A stretch of DNA of 64,000 bases from Triangularia verruculosa (GCA_033296885.1 MU863994.1:47428-111427); one strand, 5' to 3'; positions 1 through 12,100 are shown, counted from the first letter of the stretch. Notes: generated by a model from the letters alone, not told the origin. Program-made: numbers and translations.

Positions 1-2800
1 TAGGTTCGCCATCCTCGTGGCTGTCGTCGCCGGCCACGCACTGGAGCTCTGAAGGCCGGACTTTTGTCAAATAGGTGAGATCTAGCTGCGCTGGTTGCAG
101 AAATGGGAACGTTAGCAGAGCATAATTATTATCGTGAGCTGGCGTGAGCATCCGGAAGAAGAATAGGCACTTACACCATTTCCGATTTCGAAGAACGAAA
201 CCAAAAACGCGATATGACATGATGACGAAATCGCCTTCTTCCAGGTCCATAGCTGGAGCATTGGCGTCTACTAGGCGGGGTAGGACCAGAACCGAGGGCA
301 TCTCGTCCGAGGATCTCGGCAGGAGGGAGCCCATAAACTCGCGATTCCTCTCGACTTCGACATAAGAATCATCGTGTATATTGAAGCTGTTGCAGCAGTC
401 GGCGTCGCACATCTGTGCGTTCGCTTCTTCTTCGACATCCAATCCTATTAGCGTCTCCAATTGTGGTTTCCAGCCCTTTTTGGCGTGGTCGTCAACCGCA
501 AACGCAGCTTCAAAGTCCACGACCACTTGGCTTTCAATATCGTCCTGGGTGACCAAAGCTGGCCCGGCGTAGTACATGGGCTGGACACTTGCGAGGTTGA
601 CAGCCGACAAACGGAGAAATGTCTTCCCGCGGCCGACGAGGGCTTTCCACAGCTGGCTGTTGCGCCCCGACTGCTCCTGCTCTCTCGGCTGTTTAGAGAC
701 GTCACGTACACCGGAAGCTGATCCGGCTGCGGATTTCGCAGATGGGTGGAAGCGAAGAGGGTAAATTTCCAGCGAGGTAATAGGTTTCTCGCCCTCGAAT
801 CTCTGGATTCTATACGGGCTTGAAACTGGCCCTAGCTGCTTGCCGTCGAAGTCGAGATACACACAATCAAGGCAGAGAGGCGTATCCTCCTCCTTGGCAA
901 GTGATTTGTCCAGCCACCGGGCGATGGGGTCGATGGCCCGGTGGGGAACGCTGTTCACTTTCAATATGCGGTATGCTTGTTTTCCGTCACGTCGAATCAC
1001 ATACCCTCCAGGACGGAAGAGATGCCAAAGATCCGAAAAGGTGACTTTGTCGCAATTGGGACTGTTAAGATAGTTGATCCTGCCCGCGATATCTGTGTCC
1101 ATGAACTCCAATAAGCATCGCCAATGGCTAAGCTCTCGAGGTTCGGCAACGTCGTGTTTGACTCCGTCATCCGGAATCACCGGACCTCCTTCGGGTGCTG
1201 TACCTTCCTTGGCAGCCCCCTTGGTGAATCGGTCTTGGAGGAGTTTAAACTCTTTCCGAATAGCCTCGTCGTAGTGAATCAGCCCTCTGAACGGCCGAAG
1301 TAGCACTGGGGAGGGAACATTGTCTTGGGAAAGTGTGCCGACTTTTTGAAGCAGATTGGTGATTAGCGGCGAGCTGATTCGCACACGCTCAGGAAGGGGT
1401 GGCGCCGTCTGTACCATCCTAGAGTCATCACCGGACGCTTGAGATCTCAGGTTGCCCATTAGCTTCTCCGCGGCCTTGGTATGTACCGGCCCAATTCTGT
1501 ACTTTGCGGGCACCTCAAAATCGATAACAGGGTCTCCAACCAGGATGTCTAGAGCGGGGAATTCGCTTTCCACTAAAAACGATGTAAATCCGTGGCTGAA
1601 ATGGGCCCATTCTAGACGTCTAAGAATCGGTTTGTGGGGCTTTTCCGGAGCAGGTGATGGCAAACGAGATGTAGTAGCCGATGTAGGCGGCGATGTAGAC
1701 GTCGATGAGATAATGCTCTCAGGCCTAGCCACATGTTCTTTCCCCCCTGGCCTTGGCGCAAAGGGATCGGCTCTTGCTGTATTGTAGGGTCTCAACGGCT
1801 CATCCTCCTCGTTGAAGTCCTCGGCCGTTGTCCCAAGACGCGCCATTCGCCTAGCTGCCCTCATCATCACCTCTTCGTCCTTGTTCCGAGCGCGTTCCTT
1901 GTTCCGAGCGCGTTCCTTGTTCCGAGCGCGTTCCTGCTTGCGAGCGCGCTTCGCAATTTTCATTCGGTACTCCAGCTCCAAGGCTTGTCTCTCAAACTCC
2001 CAAGTCTTCTGGATTAATTGGCGTCGAACTGCGTGCTCTTGGGTTGCATCGGAGTAGTCAGACAAGGAGTCCCCGTCGTCGCTACTATCCGTGCCTGCAT
2101 GCTCCGGATAGTGCCCAGTTTGGCGGTGGTGGAAGGCGGTTTTACGTTCCCATTCCTTGCGTAGTCTCAAGAGCCTCTTATTGTACTGGACGTCTTCGCT
2201 CATCTTACGTTGGGCTTCGTCCTCGACCTTGCTCAGCCATTTCCGTCCATCAAGGTATGCCGTGTTATCAAGCAGCAATGCCTCTTTGCGCCGTCGCTCC
2301 TCTTGCTTCCAGAGCTGCCTTTCCACCCTGACGCCGTGTGTTTCTCTCGCGCGCTCCCAACGTTCCGGGAGCGCTTCGCTCATAGGCTTCGACTTGGTGC
2401 TCTGCTCCAGTTCCAGAAGCCGATTCCGCAATGCTTCCATCTCGGCCATGGCATCAGCATCTGCATTGATGTCTGTAATATCTTTTTCGATTCTGCGTTG
2501 ATCATGGCTGCTTCGCTCCCATTCTCCCGACTTGTTTTCGAAAGTGCCCGCATCATGTGCCGCCGATTTGGCAGGACCGTCGACTGGGGTTTCTTTTGGC
2601 TTGTCGTTCGACTCAGGGTTGTCGATGTTGGCCTCCGAGTGTGACGCCGACTCAGGAGACAAAAGCCCTTCCGCATCGAAGTCGACGTCCCTGTAACGCC
2701 TAATTAGAGCCATTGGTAAGGGGAACATTGGTTCGGTTAACTGTGTCGCTGCACTAGCTCTGGCAGCAGCGGCATTTTCAGATGGTGTTGTGTCTGCCAT
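1..2800 (-). CDS. DUF7025 / AAA+ ATPase family protein, N-terminal part (runs off left edge)
   Basis: Reading the minus strand from the ATG at 2800 gives about 875 codons without a stop, then a spliced continuation to the window edge. Residues about 100-300 are charged and probably coiled-coil (many E, R, K), including a tandem ERARNK repeat. Residues about 690-900 match the fungal DUF7025 domain that precedes an AAA+ ATPase core in large fungal proteins: the order is a YRIQRFEGEKPITSLEIYP block, an RGKTFLRL block, then RVFGFVLRNRKW. An 84-base intron (91-174; donor GTAAGT, branch-like CTAAC, acceptor CAG) splits a Ser codon and restores the expected WSQLDLTYL continuation. The ATPase core itself would lie left of position 1. 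Such proteins are mostly uncharacterised; a Walker ATPase function here is family knowledge, not seen. No sign of membership in the metabolite cluster. Confidence 0.85.
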   Translation of the reverse strand, partial: MADTTPSENAAAARASAATQLTEPMFPLPMALIRRYRDVDFDAEGLLSPESASHSEANIDNPESNDKPKETPVDGPAKSAAHDAGTFENKSGEWERSSHDQRRIEKDITDINADADAMAEMEALRNRLLELEQSTKSKPMSEALPERWERARETHGVRVERQLWKQEERRRKEALLLDNTAYLDGRKWLSKVEDEAQRKMSEDVQYNKRLLRLRKEWERKTAFHHRQTGHYPEHAGTDSSDDGDSLSDYSDATQEHAVRRQLIQKTWEFERQALELEYRMKIAKRARKQERARNKERARNKERARNKDEEVMMRAARRMARLGTTAEDFNEEDEPLRPYNTARADPFAPRPGGKEHVARPESIISSTSTSPPTSATTSRLPSPAPEKPHKPILRRLEWAHFSHGFTSFLVESEFPALDILVGDPVIDFEVPAKYRIGPVHTKAAEKLMGNLRSQASGDDSRMVQTAPPLPERVRISSPLITNLLQKVGTLSQDNVPSPVLLRPFRGLIHYDEAIRKEFKLLQDRFTKGAAKEGTAPEGGPVIPDDGVKHDVAEPRELSHWRCLLEFMDTDIAGRINYLNSPNCDKVTFSDLWHLFRPGGYVIRRDGKQAYRILKVNSVPHRAIDPIARWLDKSLAKEEDTPLCLDCVYLDFDGKQLGPVSSPYRIQRFEGEKPITSLEIYPLRFHPSAKSAAGSASGVRDVSKQPREQEQSGRNSQLWKALVGRGKTFLRLSAVNLASVQPMYYAGPALVTQDDIESQVVVDFEAAFAVDDHAKKGWKPQLETLIGLDVEEEANAQMCDADCCNSFNIHDDSYVEVERNREFMGSLLPRSSDEMPSVLVLPRLVDANAPAMDLEEGDFVIMSYRVFGFVLRNRKWCKCLFFFRMLTPAHDNNYALLTFPFLQPAQLDLTYLTKVRPSELQCVAGDDSHEDGEP
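1879..1950 (-). repeat. 18-bp coding minisatellite (3 exact units plus 1 degenerate)
   Basis: Three exact 18-bp units at 1879-1896, 1897-1914 and 1915-1932, plus a diverged fourth to 1950. In the minus-strand ATPase gene they encode consecutive ERARNK hexapeptides. The 18-base period keeps the frame, so copy-number change would only lengthen a charged helix. Confidence 0.9.
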
Positions 2801-3234
2801 AGTGTGGGACAAAGCTGTGGACAAATGGGGGTAGGCAGCGAAAAGCCGAAGGGAGGAGGGGAAAATCTTTGAAGCAATCTTGGGAGAAATGGACAGGGGA
2901 CTTTTGTCACTGGAGATCACTGTTTGGGCTGCTATCGTCTAACGAGGATTGGGCCGCAAGCAGGCAGAAAGAAACACTGCAGCTCATCTGCCGCCACAAG
3001 CGCGGGGAATACTCAGGTGTGGGCAGTCGCCTTGGCTTCCATCTCAAATGGGACTCCCTCCAAGGAGAGGAAGCGTCGCGGTGTGGCATCCCCCGCCTTC
3101 GTGGCTGCCATTCTCGTTCACTCCAAAAAATGTTGCATGATTACAACGTAAAACCTCTGTCGCAAGGACGCAACCCCGGGCAATCTGGCCCCAACCAATT
3201 CACAAACCTTGAATCGAAGATCTCGTCGAGTTCA
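2801..3234. other. Divergent intergenic region
   Basis: This 434-base stretch lies between two divergently transcribed genes and must hold both promoters. An open frame in phase with the right-hand gene extends back to about 2869, but it has low-complexity composition and no family resemblance. I treat it as 5' leader. No cluster-type ACTCGGGTC element is present. Confidence 0.5.
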
Positions 3235-5703
3235 ATGGCGAACGCCTTGACTGATGCCACCCAGGCCTCTGGCGGCCAGTCTCTTGAGGTTGAATTCATC
3301 CAGTACAACCTTCCAAAATACCACGCTTACTACGGTAATCCCGACACCCGGTACGACGAGCAAAGCCGCCGCTATGTTGCCAAAACTACCGTGCCCTCGA
3401 CCGTCTTGCCAGTCGTCAGCCAGGCTCCAGCTAGTAATGAAACCAAGCAATTAGAGAATAGTGCGCCGGGCGTCATGACCTACTGGAACATGATCTTTCC
3501 GTCCGCGATGGAGAAATTCAGGTTGGGTTGCACCACACCCAGTTGTGAGCAGCCTGTCCGTGATATTGCCGGCCTCAGGACGTGGACGGAGGTCTATGAC
3601 AAGCTCAGGCTCGCCCGTGATACTTACACTGAGCTCACAGGGACTACCGGTCGTCTTCGTCGCGTTTGGAGATGGACGGCGGACAATATTGTTGAACCTG
3701 CGCGTCTTGCCACGAAGGTCGTTCCCCAGATGGATATCGTCACGCCCGTTCTCGGCGCGGTGCTGATTATCCTTGAGGCTATCAAGAAAGGTGCAGAGGT
3801 CCGCAAGGAGACGCTGCGCGCCTTTGATGACTTAGAGGACGTTTTCGCGGATGTTGAGGTGTTTCTGGAAACCTTCCAGAATGAAAGATCAGTGATCGAT
3901 CACGCCATAGCTCTAGTCGTGGCGGTGCTAGAAGCAGTGGTAAGAGCGGTCAGATTCTTCACACGTCCAGGATGTGAGTCTTCTCCCCCTTCTAACATGT
4001 TTTTCTAGGGTGGTATTTAAAAAGTAGTTCGCAGTGATTCGAGGGCTTAAGTCGATCGTAAAGGGGAAAGACTATGAGGCTCCCCTCCTTGAAAGCCTTA
4101 CTGCTATCACTACTCGCAGTAAGAGTTTAATGGCTTGGGCGGTCAAAACCCATATCCGAGACTTTGCACAATGTATGTCCCTATCGGTAGCCACCTGCCG
4201 CTCTGCAAGGTATCTGGGCCGCTTTTACAGTACAACCCCGCTGACAAGACCCCCATGGAGACTCGAACGCAACGCGTCGGATACATCAACTTATCCTCAA
4301 CAATCAGGAGCACATTGCGATCAGAGTTGACCTCGTTCATGCAGGTGTGGATGAAGTGTCAAGCCAAAACAGGTTCATCATCTCTCAGAACGAGCGGAGC
4401 AAGAATGTGCAAGATGGGATGAATGCCACCCTTGCCCTCTTGATGGACAAGCACGAAGAAACCAAGCGGGAATTGCACTTTCTCCGGAGCCAGAACAGAG
4501 AGCAGCAAAGTAAAACCCCGTCCTCCACTACTCCAAGCGCGAACTTATTATGTCTTGATCACTAACCTTGTACTCTTCTCCCTCGCAGAAATTCTGGCAG
4601 CAGGTCAGCGGGAGATATCCCGTCTCGGCGACATCATTGTGAGAAGCGTGTCACCATTGCCAGGAAGCGCGAAGTCCAGCGGGCTTCATCCGCCACCACC
4701 CCTCCAACACTCTGCTCAGTCATATTTCCAAGAACACGACGGATTCTGCCAAGGGGACCTGTGGGCATTGCTACGGGTGCCCTACGACATTGAGATTGCC
4801 GATGCGGACGATATCGAAGAGAAACGAGAGCATCTTGCCGCGGTGGACCGTGCTCGAATGGAGCAGATCGTCCACACTCAGAAATTTCAACAGTGGATCA
4901 TATCACCGGACTCAACCAAGCTGCTGATCCACGGCAATCTCAGCCCAGTAAGATCCATGGAGACATCGTCCCTGTCGCTATTCTGTGCGACGCTGGCCAA
5001 GGCATTCCGCTCTCGCCCGCGGTACCTCTGCCTTGTCTGGTTTTGCGGCCGCCACATTGGCAACACTGGTGACAGCGACGATGAATCCGACGTGGAGAGC
5101 AGATTTGATGGCCTGGATTACGATGATAGTAGCTCAGACGAATACCACCATCATTGCTCCTCCTTCCATCGGAATGAGGTGCACCAAGATGCGAGGACAA
5201 AGAAGGGAACCATTAGACGCATGGTACAGAGCCTGATCGGTCAATTGCTGAGCGACCACGACTTTGGGCTGTCGTATTCGTTAGTTCCAAGTGCTGACGT
5301 GGCTTTGATTGAGGACGGCGACCTGGAGGAACTCGCCCTTCTTCTACGCTGGTTGGTGCAACAACTACCCGAGGAAGTGACGCTCGTCTTCCTGATTGAT
5401 GGGATTATTTTCTATGAGCGTGAGGAATTTGAAGGCCCCATGCTGGACATACTTGGTGATATTCTGGGCTTCACCGCTACCAACGATATATCAGCCACAG
5501 TAAAGGTTCTCGTGACAAGCCCATGGCCGACTACTACGGTGCGGACAGCGTTCCAGGAAGGGCATCCAGGCGACGACACAGGTTGGCCGTCTGGAGGAAG
5601 GGACTCCATCTTGTCGACGGAAATGATACAGCTTTCTCAGGTCGACACCAGTATGGACCGATTGAATCGAGAACTGCAAGAGTTAGGGGCCGAAGATATA
5701 TAA
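3235..5703 (+). CDS. Fungal STAND-like protein with degenerate NTPase region
   Basis: Four exons. Introns at 3974-4034, 4173 to about 4248 (acceptor AAG or the GAG at 4260, unsettled) and 4510-4588 join into about 750 residues. The start MANALTDATQ at 3235 is chosen because upstream in-frame sequence looks non-coding. The first 250 residues end in a helical segment resembling the N-terminal helical domain of fungal NLR-like proteins (TGRLRRVWRWTADNI, then a long amphipathic stretch). The central part (IHQLILNNQE, then a coiled coil) links to a block starting FQQWIISPDSTKLLIHGNL. That block sits where a P-loop would be, but no GxxxxGK[ST] is present. A LVFLIDG strand resembles a Walker B. Family members are of unknown function and suspected in self/non-self or stress signalling. 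The acidic insert DSDDESDVESRFDG follows. Confidence 0.65.
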
Positions 5704-5783
5704 AGATAGGTACCTAGCTCTAGGGAATTTGTGGTGTCTGTTTTATCCAGAGCGCGCGCTGGCATTGATCTGTGTTTGTTGAT

Positions 5784-6031
5784 TGGAGCGCAGCTCCAAA
5801 GTCATTGCTGGAATCTGATAATGTAAGTAGTGGCTGGAGCGAAGCTCTATTTACTGCAAATACATAAGGAAAACCGCTACACGTAGTAGGCCTTGACGGC
5901 CAATTAGGCCTCCTATGAGCCCGTTCAGTGGTTTATACCGGTAGTTCGGAGTTAACTTTCGAAGACTGGGTGGACCCCAAGTAAAAAAGCAGAGCAAAGT
6001 GGACTGGTCGAAGGGATGGAGCTTCGCTCCA
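5784..6031. repeat. Three copies of a TGGAGC-NNN-GCTCCA hairpin
   Basis: Short hairpins at 5784-5798 (loop GCA), 5835-5849 (loop GAA, last bases diverged) and 6017-6031 (loop TTC, the same unit inverted) lie in the 585-base gap 5704-6288 downstream of the STAND-like gene. Nothing else is recognisable in this gap. They may be remains of a small dispersed element or RNA hairpins in the 3' region. Confidence 0.6.
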
Positions 6032-6288
6032 GACCTTCTGGAAACCGATTCGGGCCGCCCGGCGGACCGGCATCGGTTTTGCAGTCAAGGCATCTTGGTG
6101 TCATTGACTTGGCACTCGGCATAAAACACCTCCGATCAGACGTTGCATTACGAGGTGGTAGCCCCAGGCAGCTATCCACGCCAGACCTACATTTTGACAA
6201 TCTTAGATGTGAATCTTAAATACTGCCTCCCTCAACTGAATGCTTGAGGAAGGACAACAAGTCTTACACCATATTCCCAGCCCCCACA

Positions 6289-6870
6289 ATGACCCGTGCA
6301 GTAAGATACAACTTTGCCTGCTCCCTCGACGGCTTTATCGCCACACCCACCGGCTCCTACGGCTGGATCGTTGATGACAATACCATCGACTGGGAGGAGC
6401 ACTACGCTCAGTTCAAGTACTTTGTCATGGGCCGCAAGACGTACGAGACGTATGAAGCTATGGGTCCGGTTGATAACCCGCTGCGAAAGTACTATGGCAC
6501 GGGGCAGGTGATTGTTGTCAGTGGCACCTTGGACAAGTCCGTCGAGACACAGGTAGAGGTGGTCAAACTTGACGACTTGGCCTCATTCGTCAAAGCGCTC
6601 AAAGAGAAAGAAGGTGATGATGGGGATATCTGGCTGGTGGGCGGGGGAAAGCTAGCGGGGTTGATGCTGAGGCTGGGATTGGTTGATACAGTCGAGCCAG
6701 CGATTATGCCGGTGGTGTTGGGTGAGGGGCTGAAGACGTTTGATGTGATTGGACATGGGACGGAAGAGGGGTGGAAGTTGGATTTGAGGACGGCGGAGAG
6801 GAAAGTGACGGGGATTGTGATATTGACCTACAAGGTTGTTTATGGGAGCTCTTCAGATGGAGAAGACTGA
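6289..6870 (+). CDS. RibD C-terminal / dihydrofolate-reductase-like protein
   Basis: Single exon, 193 residues. The start MTRAVRYNFACSLDGFIA is preferred over an in-frame upstream codon at 6244, because it has a good context (CACAATGA) and begins exactly at the first beta strand of the family. Motifs: SLDGFIA (substrate/cofactor strand), VMGRKTYETYE (the NADPH-binding GRKTYE type), VIVVSGTL, and DIWLVGGGKLAGLML (the conserved GGG nucleotide loop). PIMPVVLGEGLKTF-type sequence is near the end. Family members reduce pteridine- or pyrimidine-like substrates with NAD(P)H, and many fungal copies lack an assigned substrate. It is not a classical DHFR (no typical folate-site residues near the start). 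It lies alone between the STAND gene and the mannosyltransferase, with no evident functional link to either. Confidence 0.85.
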   Translation: MTRAVRYNFACSLDGFIATPTGSYGWIVDDNTIDWEEHYAQFKYFVMGRKTYETYEAMGPVDNPLRKYYGTGQVIVVSGTLDKSVETQVEVVKLDDLASFVKALKEKEGDDGDIWLVGGGKLAGLMLRLGLVDTVEPAIMPVVLGEGLKTFDVIGHGTEEGWKLDLRTAERKVTGIVILTYKVVYGSSSDGED

Positions 6871-7046
6871 GAAAAAAGATATGGGTACCTACTGGAGATA
6901 CAGTTCTTTGTGTCGTCTTTGAGTCCAGCTCTATGTTGCATAAGGTACCAAGCAAAATTCTAGTAGCCTAACGCCGCGTATGCCGACCTGATAAATAGTC
7001 TTTGAAACCTCTACCCATGACACCATACCCAAACAGAATCCCACAA

Positions 7047-8521
7047 TCAAACAACTTTCTTTCCTTCATTATCAAATCCAACAGTATAAGGCCACCTCCT
7101 CCGCCGCAAATCCCACCAGCTCGCCCTCGTCCACGCCGCCGGCTGCTGCATCCTCTCCAGACAAATTCCCCTATTATTCCTCATCCTAAAATCATCCGAA
7201 TTTCCCAGCCCACACTCACATCTGCACCCAAACCCGCCTTCCTGTTCTTCGGTCATCTTTTGACTTGCCTCCCCAATCATCACATCATCCAACAGCTGCC
7301 TCCCTTTTGCATTCTGCGGGCACTGCCAAAACGGGTGATGGTAATATCCAATATCGCTGAAGTGGTGCAGCTCCTTCGCCTCGAGGAGCAGGTGCACAGC
7401 CAGCGAATGCACCGGCGCGTCACCCCATCTCTCCCGATAAAAGCCCCCTGATTTATCCAAATGTTTAAACAATCTTTGGTATTGATCCCCTCTGAAGAAG
7501 TCGAGGTCGGCAATTTCAAAGTTGGACCAGTAATGACATAGATTCCATTTCTCGCCCTTGATGTTGTAGTGTTCTCGTCGAAGCATTTTGCCTAGCAGCC
7601 AGCGGATAGGTGCTGGCTTTAGGAGCCAGTTTGTCTCTGTGTCAATCATGGCTTTCCAGTTGGGGTGCATGGGAATGTTATTTTGTGTGCGGAATTCATC
7701 CACCGCTCGGAATAAGGAGGGGCAAGTGTTGGGCTCTTCCCACAGGGCAACTGTGTAGCCGTATTTTTTGCCGCGGCGGGCCATCTCGAGGAAGGGGTCA
7801 TAGGTGAGGGAGCAGCTGTAGCTTACGCCTGGTTCGAGACGCCAGTAGTATTTGTATTCCTTCAGAGCTTCGAGGCTGTAGAATTCACTGTTTGCTCGAG
7901 TCAGTTATTGTTCCAGCAACTTGATGTGGTAACAGAAAATACCTACCCAGAATAAAACCGGCACATGTGATGATACCCTGCAATCTGCCCTTTATACACC
8001 CCATCTGCCTCCTGCTGTTTCAAATATTTGTTCATCACCTCCTCGGTCAACCCCTCAGTTGGTCCCCATATCCCCTCGGGTATAACTTCGAACTTTGCCT
8101 CCCCGCTAACCGTCTCCTTCATCACCCTCATGAACTCCTCGCTCCATGGCTCATTATTCAGGAATAACACCGGGTATTTGAACCACTTATTGAACTTATC
8201 CTCCACATTCCGTATTGTTGCCCTGGCCTCCTGCAACTCGCTGTTCCTCGCCAACATCACCAGCACCGCGTTCTCTCTCGGCCGCGTCACCAATTTCGAA
8301 ACATCTTGGCATCCAATCGTGAATGGCTCGTCGAGATTATGCTGTTCGGCTGGACGAGGGATCGATAGTGAGACCTGGCTGTGGTAGAACGCTTCGAGGA
8401 CAGAGAGGAGGAGGATCAGCGCCGAGACTTTGAACAGGAATCTGACCCGCCTGGAACGGAAAAGACGTCGAGATATCGATGATGTAGGGCCGAGAAGAAA
8501 CGGAGCGGAGAGAAACTTCAT
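7047..8521 (-). CDS. KTR/MNT1-type alpha-1,2-mannosyltransferase (GT15)
   Basis: Two exons, 7947-8521 and 7047-7887, separated by a 59-base intron (donor GTAGGT, acceptor ACAG), give 471 residues, the usual length of the family. The N-terminus is a type II membrane anchor (about residues 28-46, FKVSALILLLSVLEAFY) after a basic stretch, so the enzyme should sit in the Golgi. The catalytic domain shows ENAVLVMLARNSEL, NEPWSEEF, YKYYWRLEPGVSYSC (the GT15 YYWRxEP motif), NLCHYWSNFEIADL (with the family's invariant Glu) and GDAPVHSLA. It adds mannose from GDP-mannose to N- or O-linked glycans of cell-wall proteins. Housekeeping-type gene, unrelated to the cluster. The C-terminal tail after residue 400 is Arg/Trp-rich and less typical. 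Confidence 0.93.
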
Positions 8522-9185
8522 CGTTCCGGGTGGTGGCGACAGTGGTGGTGTTGTCGTGGGGGCATCTTGTCAAGATGATGTTGAACTTGAAAGTTCAAAA
8601 CGCGAGAAAATGGCACCCTGAGTCGAAATTGGGATTACGTCGGACGAGAGAATGGTCGTGGGGCTAGACAGGGGTTTGGCTCCTTTGCAGGGTGTGATCA
8701 AGGTGGAGTCCGAGTCTTGGGCCAAGATGATATCGACAAGGGGGCTAAGGAAGTGCCAAGATATATGAGTGATGGATGTAACCCCAACCCAGGGTTGACA
8801 TGCTCCATGATTATTCTACAGCTCCCGACCGCCAACCCTACTACCTAGGCCTTATCCGACGAGCTGTTAAGATGGTTGGGAGATCTGGCGTGAAAGTGAA
8901 TGCGGATGCGTTGACTGTAAAGTAAACACCGACTGCAGGATGTGGCTGAACAGCGGTTCTCTTATTGGCTCGATAAGGAGGGGGCGATGCGCTCGTCAGG
9001 TGCATTCAGGCTTCGATGTGGGGATGAATCGGACGAGAACTCCCCTCATTTCCAGTACTTCACTGAAAAATGCGCAACGGAAAGTCTGTTTTCATCGAGC
9101 AACAGGGTGACAACGGTAGGTGCGCGACAGCAGAAACCCCAAGACCTGTTCCCGTTTCTCCAATACTCCTGCTCGGCTGCCCCCG
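8522..9185. other. Intergenic region between divergent genes
   Basis: 664 bases between the mannosyltransferase start and the NACHT gene. Some open frames occur on both strands, but none resembles a protein family or carries splice-consistent extensions. It presumably holds two promoters. I see no repeats. Confidence 0.5.
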
Positions 9186-12100
9186 ATGCTTCGTTTCTTG
9201 TGTGTCTGACCTTTGGGTTTGCTAATTACCTCAAAACCAGAGCAATCAAGAATCTCCGGAGAATAAGAGGACCGCGACTGTTGAATTTGAGACACATTCT
9301 CAAGAGGAAGAAAGACTATTTGTACCGAGAGTAAGGTCCCTGTCTTTGCTCCAGAGGAAGTTGTTTCGCAAAGCAAGCACAGCTCCACAACCATCAACCG
9401 AACCCTTCAAAGGACCTCTGGGCTTGACCCTCCTCCACGAGCCGTCCGATCCTCGGATAGATTTCATCTTTGTCCATGGCCTTGGAGGGGGCTCAAGAAA
9501 AACATGGAGCTTTTCCCAGGAGGAGGCCATGTTTTGGCCCAAGGAATGGCTTCCTTCTGAAGCTGGCTTTGAACATGTGCGCATTCACAGTTTTGGCTAT
9601 AACTCAGACTGGACGACAAGAAAAGCCAGTCACCTGACTGTCCACGACTTTGGACAAGCTTTGGTTGCCGATATCTCCAACTCCCCTCATCTAAGCAAGA
9701 ATCGAAATGTTAGCTATGATGAATGAGCCATGGTATCTCCAAATACTGATTCTTCCACAGACACCCATCATATTTGTTTCACATAGCATGGGGGGCTTGG
9801 TGGTCAAGAAGGTACCTGTCTGATAATTTCATCGTGCATTAAATCCTCAGGTCAGGTAGGCTAACAACCGCGTGTCAGGCATACCTGCTGGCCTCGCATG
9901 ATCCAACTTACAAAAGCATACATCAACGAATTCATACAATGTATTTCTTGGGCACATCCCATCGTGGAGCTGACTCCGCACAGTTCACCAAGCTTCTTCG
10001 GTATACCGCAGGCAATGGGGCCAAGGCTTTCATCAACGACCTTGTTCCAGGGAACAAATCTATTGATGTAAGATCTTCTTTCCTTTCACGAATCATTGTC
10101 ACAAGATGGCTAACAGAAAGCCATAGCAACTGAATGATGAGTTTCGCCACGTTTGTAACAAAGTACATATATGGTCTTTCTTCGAGACCATCCCCATGAG
10201 TTTCGGCCTTATTGTCAAGAAAGAGTCCGCAGTTGTTGGTAAGCCCAGTAGCTTGTGATATCAGCGTGGTTCTTTCTAACAGAGAGATTCCTATAGGGCT
10301 TCCAGGAGAACAAGTCCGGTACATGGAGGCAGACCATCGCCATCTTTGTAAGTTCGATGGGCGTGAAAATCCCAACTATATCGTTTTGCGCAATGCCTTC
10401 ATTTCTACCATCAAGAAATTAGAAGACCAGGGTAGGTAGGATATATGATAAAACAGCAAAGATTTCTGCTAACTGATTGCTGACTAGCCCTGAGTCAAGC
10501 GGCGGAATTACAGCGATCACAGATGAGCCAAATATCATCCTTTCTTCGGATAGACCAGCGGCCGGAATCCATTTTTCTGGCTCTCAATGAGAAGCAACAC
10601 GATGGCTCATGTCGCTGGCTGACCGACGAGGACAGTTTCCAAACATGGTTTCAAAGTCTTGTGGGCCATGATGTAGAAACTGTGTCAGCAATGCCCACAA
10701 GCTCAGGATTTGATTCCCCTCAAGTCCTGTGGCTATGCGGTCGACCGGGAACAGGGAAGTCTGTTGCTTCCACTCATATCACCAGACACCTAGAGTCTGC
10801 AGGATTTGACTGCCGCATCTATTTTTTCAGACATGATGATCAACCAGGCGCCACAACGTCGGCATTACTAAGATCGCTAGCATTCCAAATGGCCGAGTCA
10901 AGCTCCCAAGTGAGACAAGCGATCATGGATATGATTGAAAATGGCACTGCGATCAACCATGACGACCAATATACATTGGCGAGCAGGCTTTTCACCAATG
11001 GTATTTTCAAGATACAATCCTTGAAACCCCAGTTCTGGGTGATAGATGCACTCGACGAGTGCAACCAAGAGTCTTTGTCGGCTTTTGTTTCCATGATTTC
11101 CAAGATCGACAACTCAATACCACTCCGCCTTTTCCTAACCAGCCGGCCTGGAGGTCAACTGCAGAGGTTGTTCGCACACGAGAAGACTCGCTTATGCACA
11201 CTGTCAACCGGCATGCCTGGTTCATTACACGACATTGAAGCTTTCGTGCGGGCGAGGTGCTCTCGCCTGGGTGACGATGTAACCCGCGAAAGACTTGTCA
11301 CGGAGTTACTCAAGAAATCGAATGGGAGCTTCCTTTGGACTTCATTGACATTATCAAGACTGGACGGTCTATACTGTGTCGAGGATATGGAAGACGCCTT
11401 GAGTTCCATGCCCGTCCGAATGAATCCCCTCTATATCCGCATAGCAACCTCCATTGAAGAATCAGCGAGTTACGAGCTCACCAAGTGTCTGCTCGGATGG
11501 GTCATCTGCGCACAAAGACCACTTCTCATGACCGAGCTTTGTGGAGCTATTAAACTCGATATCGGGCGCACATTAACAGCATCCCCAGCCCAGCTGGAGC
11601 ATCTCACTGGACATCTTGTCTTCGTAGACAGAGACTCTCGGGTTCAGGTCACACATGAGACTACCTCTGATTTTCTTACTCGACCGAGAGATGGCTTGTG
11701 GATAGATCGACAAACAACACATTCAAGGATCTCAGAGATCTGTCTCACCACGCTTTGTGGCAGTGAGTTTGCGCCCCCTAAGGCTTTTCAAGCTGCTTCA
11801 AATCGAACCAACAACATGTCGCCTTTTGCTGCATACGCTGCAGCAAGCTTCTCATTCCACTTCGCTTACAGCGCGCCTCCCTCGGATGCCGAGCTTTCAC
11901 TCATGGACCGATTTATCCGGTCTAATGTCCTCACCTGGATTGAAAAGGCTGCTCAAAATGGAGACCTATCAGTCCTTCAGCAAGCCAGCTCTCGCTTGAG
12001 AGGATATCTTGCAAAACGTTCCAACCAAAAGCTTCATGGCAGTATGGAAATCAAGACTCTGGCTGCTTGGCTGACCGATCTCGATCGCATGATTGCCGTC

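Noticed and set aside
2869..3234. Upstream in-frame extension of the STAND-like gene
   Set aside because: The frame is open but the sequence lacks family similarity, and a start at 3235 gives a typical N-terminus. Kept as leader.
8942..9334. 130-codon plus-strand frame before the NACHT gene
   Set aside because: No ATG at its start and no domain; the other frame over 9243-9334 fits the NACHT gene's N-terminal exon better.
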